DNA of 64,000 nt from Chromobotia macracanthus (lineage: Eukaryota > Chordata > Actinopteri > Cypriniformes > Botiidae), in NCBI GenBank assembly GCA_036877525.1, contig JAZGTH010000071.1:1139001-1203000 (forward strand). Direction: 5' to 3'. Positions 59,605 to 64,000 of this stretch are shown here, one piece after another. Position numbers and translations under genes: made by a program. Each line of letters opens with the position of its first letter. The stretch's first letter is position 1. The notes under the pieces were generated by a model. That model did not search any database and was not told the DNA's origin. It was given only the letters and a program-made list of their open reading frames with translations.

Positions 59605-61746
59605 ATGACTCTTAACAAATCAGCTCCGTTTTCTTTGTTTCTGTTGCTCATGAGTAGTAAGTATATGTTTCCTATACTTCCTGTTATTTCTTCTTTGGAA
59701 TAATGTTTTTCTCTTGCTCTCCGTTAGATAAACCCGGTGTCGTTAAATCGACACGTTTGTCCTTTCAGTCCAGTGTCAGTCTGCTATTACGAGCTTAAAT
59801 GTGATCATGGCAGATGTAAAATATCAGGCGTTTCATTGTTTAACCTTTATCAGGAACACTGGGAAAAGATTCAGCGACTCTCTTCATACTTTATATTTCG
59901 AGCATCACTGAATTAACCTCATCGGCTGGTTTACTGCTAGACGTTTCCATTACAGCTCGTCACGTCCATTAGTGTCTATAAATCACCCTAATGTAACATT
60001 AATCTGCACATGATTGTTCTGCAGGTGTGTGTGGTGATGAAGTGAAGACAGTGTCAGTGATGGAGGGACATTCTGTCTCTCTGAACACAAATGTTACTAA
60101 ACTACAGACAGATGATCAGATATTGTGGATGTTTGGACCTCAAGAGACTCGTATAGCTGAACTCTATAGACAAATTAATATGTTTGACAGTAACAAGATA
60201 TTTGGAGACAGACTGAATCTGGACAGTCAGACTGGATCTCTGATCATCACAAACATCACAATCACAGACTCTGGACTTTATAAACTACAGATCCGCAGTA
60301 ACAGAGGAAATTCAGACCAGAGATTCAATGTTACTGTCTATGGTGAGTTTAATATCACTCACACTCACTGTTTATTCATGCTGGATCAGTTGCGACAGAT
60401 TTTACTAAGTGAAAACTCTGTATAGTTTAATTTATATGATCATGTTTTCCAGCTCATCTGCCTGTTCCTGTCATCATTAGAGACTCTTCACAATGTTCTT
60501 CATCATCAGAAAGATCTTCAAGCTCCAGATGTGTGTTAGTGTGTTCAGTGATGAATGTGACACACGTGACTCTCTCCTGGTACAAAGACAACAGTTTATT
60601 CTCCAGCATCAGTGTGTCTGATCTCAACATCAGACTCTCTCTACCTCTGGAGGTGGAATATCAGGATACAAACACATACAGCTGTGTGGTGAAGAATCCA
60701 GTCACAAACCAGACTCAACATCTCCACATCTCTGATGTGTGTCAGCCGTGTTCAGGTATGTAAGTTAGTGTCTATTCTTACTAAACAACTCTCTTCATCA
60801 AATCAGATTTTATGTATAGGTCAAATACTATACATAAAAAATACTAAAATGCTCATGCTTCTGGTTTATATATCACTTTTAATTGATTAAAGTCACAGAT
60901 AGATCCTCTTTATTGTTTATGTGGGCAACACAATACACATGATGTTGTTATTTTATTTATCATACTGCAGTTTATACATTTAGTTTTTTATGTGCTGCCT
61001 CTCAAGGGCCTGTAATAATTAAAACACCATGTGAGACAGCGCAGGCTTTCATTTGACAAGTGACATTCGTAAGAACATTTTGAGTGTTGTTTTTGCTGCT
61101 ATTTCTTTTAGACGTTATCAGTCAGGGTCTATGAAGACATTGTTGTAAAGCCCAAGTTACTGAAATTTCTTTCTTTTCATTTTAGAACCTCACAATGAGA
61201 TCCTTGTAGCATTTATTGTTCCACTAGTTCTGCTTGCACTCGCTGGTGGGATGTTCTTACTGTACAGGAGGTACAGAAGAGCAGGTCAAAACGGCAAGTC
61301 TCAACACCAGCTACTTGATCCAGTAGAAACATGCTAATGTTTTATGTTAAGCTCTTATGGTTGATGTAAATGACTAAAAAGATTTTACCGTTTGTTAATC
61401 TTAAGGTTTTGAAACATGTGAACGTGCAGTGGAAACAGTCGAGACAGCAGAATATGTACATTACGCTGATGCAACATTTTGTAGACAAAATGAACATGAA
61501 CAGGTGAGAGTGTCATGAAACTGCAGCTGTTGACGTGCATCTTTACAGTAGAGTCTTTCAGTAGCTAGAACTAGACTAATAAAACCACTGTCCACCAGAC
61601 ATCAACATCTTCAAATATAATTTTACATACCAAACCTGTTTCAATCTGCAGTTTACTGTTTTATCACAGTCATTTCCTTTATTTGTGTTTTCTTACAGAA
61701 AGCTAATGGTACAGAGGAGACTGTATATTCTAGCATCATTACATGA
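59605..61746 (+). CDS. Gene J: SLAM-like receptor, V-C2-TM with ITSM, apparently intact
   Basis: Exons: signal peptide 59605-59656 (MTLNKSAPFSLFLLLMS), V 60025-60342, C2 60453-60755, transmembrane 61186-61293, tail 61406-61503, last exon 61699-61746. All phases agree and there is no internal stop. V: VCGDEVKTVSVMEGHSVSL..., ETRIAELYRQINMF, DSGLYKLQIRS, without the canonical Cys pair. C2: RCVLVCSV, SWYKDNS, YSCVV, DVCQPCSG. Membrane: ILVAFIVPLVLLALAGGMFL, then YRRYRRAG. The tail has EYVHYADATF and ends EETVYSSIIT*, with ITSM TVYSSI. The gene layout matches gene A exon for exon. The donor after the transmembrane exon is GC (GCAAGT). AATAAA at 62176 may be the poly(A) signal. It is the best complete model in the window. 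Confidence 0.87.
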
Positions 61747-62923
61747 GACACTTGTCAACCAAACTTCCCTTGTGTAATTTTAGCTTTTGTCTTGGTTGTT
61801 CTGCTTTGCAACACACTGGATTAAGCAGAAGTATTCAAAAAAACATCTTTGTAGTTGGACCTTTTCTATTTTGGTGGAGAAACCAGCAGGTCTGATGTGA
61901 GAAATTCAGAAATTTATCCTGCTGAAGAAATTTGACTGACTTTTACGTCTATTCAACTTACCCTCTGATGAAACATTTATATGCTGTCCGAGTGAGCACA
62001 AAACTGAACCACTGATGTAATATTTATAGTCACAAAACCATATTCATATGCAGCTTTGAGCACACTGTATGTCTCTGATTTTATTGGTTTTTATTTACTT
62101 TTTGCCCTCAGGCTAATTGTATGTTTGTGTGACCTCAGGATTTTAATGGCCAGTGTATAAACTGCATAAACAACAAATAAACCTCTTGACTTGAGACAGT
62201 CCTTAAAAAGTTCCAGTATTTTTTAAAAATTTGTGCTTCATCTGTTTGTGTTTTCAGCAGCTAATTGATTCTGATGTATTCAAAGTTCACCTGAGTTCAA
62301 TGTCAGTCTCAAATTACAGCATTAATGGCACATAAAGAAGCACTTTGAGTGGCTGTTAATGTGTCAGGAAGTCTGAAGACAAGATAAAAACTGTTTTTAC
62401 TACATAAAGTTACATAAAGGACACACCATGATAATTTTTATGATAAAACACCATAACCTAATAACCAAATCCAAATTTGTTTTATATTCTATTACTCTTA
62501 TATATTTAACATAACATTTAAAAATGACTTTCATTACGTTCATACATAATGTGCAAAACCATACATTAAGGGACTGATTTGATTAGGGTCCTTTATTATT
62601 TTTATCACAAATCGCAGTACCATTCAGAAATCTGGGCTATTAGCTCTGTAGTCAATACGTAGAAATCTTCGCAGAAACCTGCTTAACCATCACTGTCACC
62701 TAGTGTCCATATAGGAAAATAACATCGAGTTTTTTTTTTTATTGAATTAACAATAGGGGAAAAGAGAGTTATAAATACACTCGAATCTATGAATAAATCA
62801 AAATGTATAACATCAAATATTCTTTTCACCATCCGAGATGTCCTATCAGCTTTATGACTGTTCTGTATTGAGATTGAGAGAATACTGAGAGAATCATTTG
62901 CGGGACTTTGCTTTATGGATATT
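61747..62923. other. Intergenic between convergent genes J and K
   Basis: 3' untranslated regions of J (+) and K (-) probably meet here. AATAAA at 62176 fits J. No other feature supported. Confidence 0.45.
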
Positions 62924-64000
62924 TCATTGAGTGTTTAACACTGCTTTTATTTTTGATCTGATGTAATACCAGAGTACAGCGACCGCAGCCACGCCCACCA
63001 GAGCGTAAATCAGAGCAGGAATCACTCTCCCCGAATGAGTGAGCTCAGAGTCTGCGGAAAGAAAAGGTCAATATTACACGAAGAACCTTGCTATCAGTCC
63101 TGTTTCCTGTTAAAAGTGCCCTGATTTCATTCACAAATTACAAAATATAAACAGCAAATCAAGACATTTATGAATTTTACAGATCTAAAGCATTTTTAAT
63201 AAACATGGGATTTATTTATTGTTCACATGATGTGCTGTATGATAGAACAGCACCTCGTAGCTAAAATGACTGTTGATGTACCTGAACACAGCTGACAGAC
63301 ATCAGAGATGTGGAGATGTTGAGTCTGGTTTGTGACTGGATTGTTCACCACACAGCTGTATGTGTTTGTATCCTGATATTCCACCTCCAGAGGTAGAGAG
63401 AGTCTGATGTTGAGATCAGACACACTGATGTTGAGATCAGACACACTGATGTTGGAGAATAAACTGTTGTCTTTGTACCAGGAGAGAGTCACATGTGTCA
63501 CATTCATCACTGAACACACTAACACACATCTGGAGCTTGAAGATCTTTCTGATGATGAAGAACATTGTGAAGAGTCTCTGATGATGACAGGAACAGGCAG
63601 ATGAGCTGGAAAACATGACCATATAAATTAATACTTTTACAAGAGTTATCACATTCAGTAATATCTATTGTCGAAAGTGAACCAGCATGAATAAACATTA
63701 GTGTGAGTGATATTAAACTCACCATAGACAGTAACATTGAATCTCCGGTCTGAATTTCCTCTGTTACTGCGGATCTGTAGTTTATAAAGTCCAGAGTCTG
63801 TGATTCTGATGTTTGTGATGTTCAGAGATCCAGTCTGACTGTCCAGATTCAGTCTGTCTCCAAATATCTTGTTACTGCCAAACATATTAATGGTTTGTTT
63901 ATAGAGTTCAGCTATACGATTCTCCTGAGGTCCAAACATCCACAATATCTGATCATCTGTCTGTAGTTTAGTAACATTTGTGTTCAGAGAGACAGAATGT
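62924..64000 (-). CDS. Gene K: SLAM-like receptor on the minus strand, partial, short tail
   Basis: Reading the minus strand: V exon from beyond 64000 to 63723 (GPQENRIAELYKQ, NKIFGDRLNLDSQTGSLNI, DSGLYKLQIRS), C2 63605-63282, last exon 63051-62924 with membrane segment and stop. V is closest to gene J. C2 is 324 bases, 21 longer than its paralogs, because of an in-frame duplication giving ISVSDLNISVSDLNIRL. The final exon reads DSELTHSGRVIPALIYALVG, VAAVAVLWYYIRS, KIKAVLNTQ*, without tyrosine signalling motifs. It shares its type with the orphan exon at 5983. The 5' end (signal peptide and V start) lies outside the window. Confidence 0.72.

Overview
The window is vertebrate genomic DNA, most likely from a cypriniform (carp- or zebrafish-like) teleost. 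It is AT-rich, its genes are split by GT-AG and some GC-AG introns, and it carries fish-type tRNA-derived SINEs and palindromic mobile elements of a kind familiar from cyprinid genomes. The species assignment is an inference; no database search was run.

The window is a tandem cluster of CD2/SLAM-family-like immunoglobulin receptors. The family is recognised by three things. First, a V-type domain lacks the canonical disulfide: the F strand reads DSGLYKLQI, with Leu where Cys is usual. Second, a cysteine-rich C2 domain follows (CVLVCSV...LSWYK...YSCVV...DVC). Third, there is one transmembrane exon and then short tail exons, some with an ITSM (TVYSSV, TVYSSI). Ig-domain exons start and end in phase 1.

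Layout: gene A (1-4891, + strand, apparently intact, ITSM). Orphan transmembrane exon (5983-6119). Gene B (7451-10149, degenerate copy of A). Gene C (12242-12981, broken N-terminal module), then a 39-bp minisatellite (13145-14789). Gene D (15238-35105), whose V-C2 intron holds a 15.3-kb, 27-bp minisatellite (about 567 units) and whose tail region holds a 1.8-kb, 32-bp minisatellite. Locus C'/E (37381-40904), a tandem copy of C plus D with a dead V exon but otherwise open exons, and its own 32-bp array. Gene F (41863-44214, single V domain, 25-bp array in intron 1). Gene G (44858-45724), an unrelated PARP/ADP-ribosyltransferase-like open reading frame. Gene H (46698-48514, intact). Gene I (51716-54307), with a 27-bp repeat apparently coding in front of its V domain. 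A gene-poor stretch (54308-59604). Gene J (59605-61746, intact, ITSM), and convergent gene K (62924-64000, - strand, partial).

The genes look like a rapidly evolving birth-and-death family. Ectodomains, especially C2, are near-identical between paralogs. Transmembrane and tail exons differ: ITSM tails, tyrosine-bearing tails without ITSM, and almost tail-less forms. Gene-sized duplication, exon loss, frameshifts and minisatellite expansion are all visible. The most striking feature is the set of minisatellites inside these genes, whose units contain splice-site-like motifs in transcript orientation.
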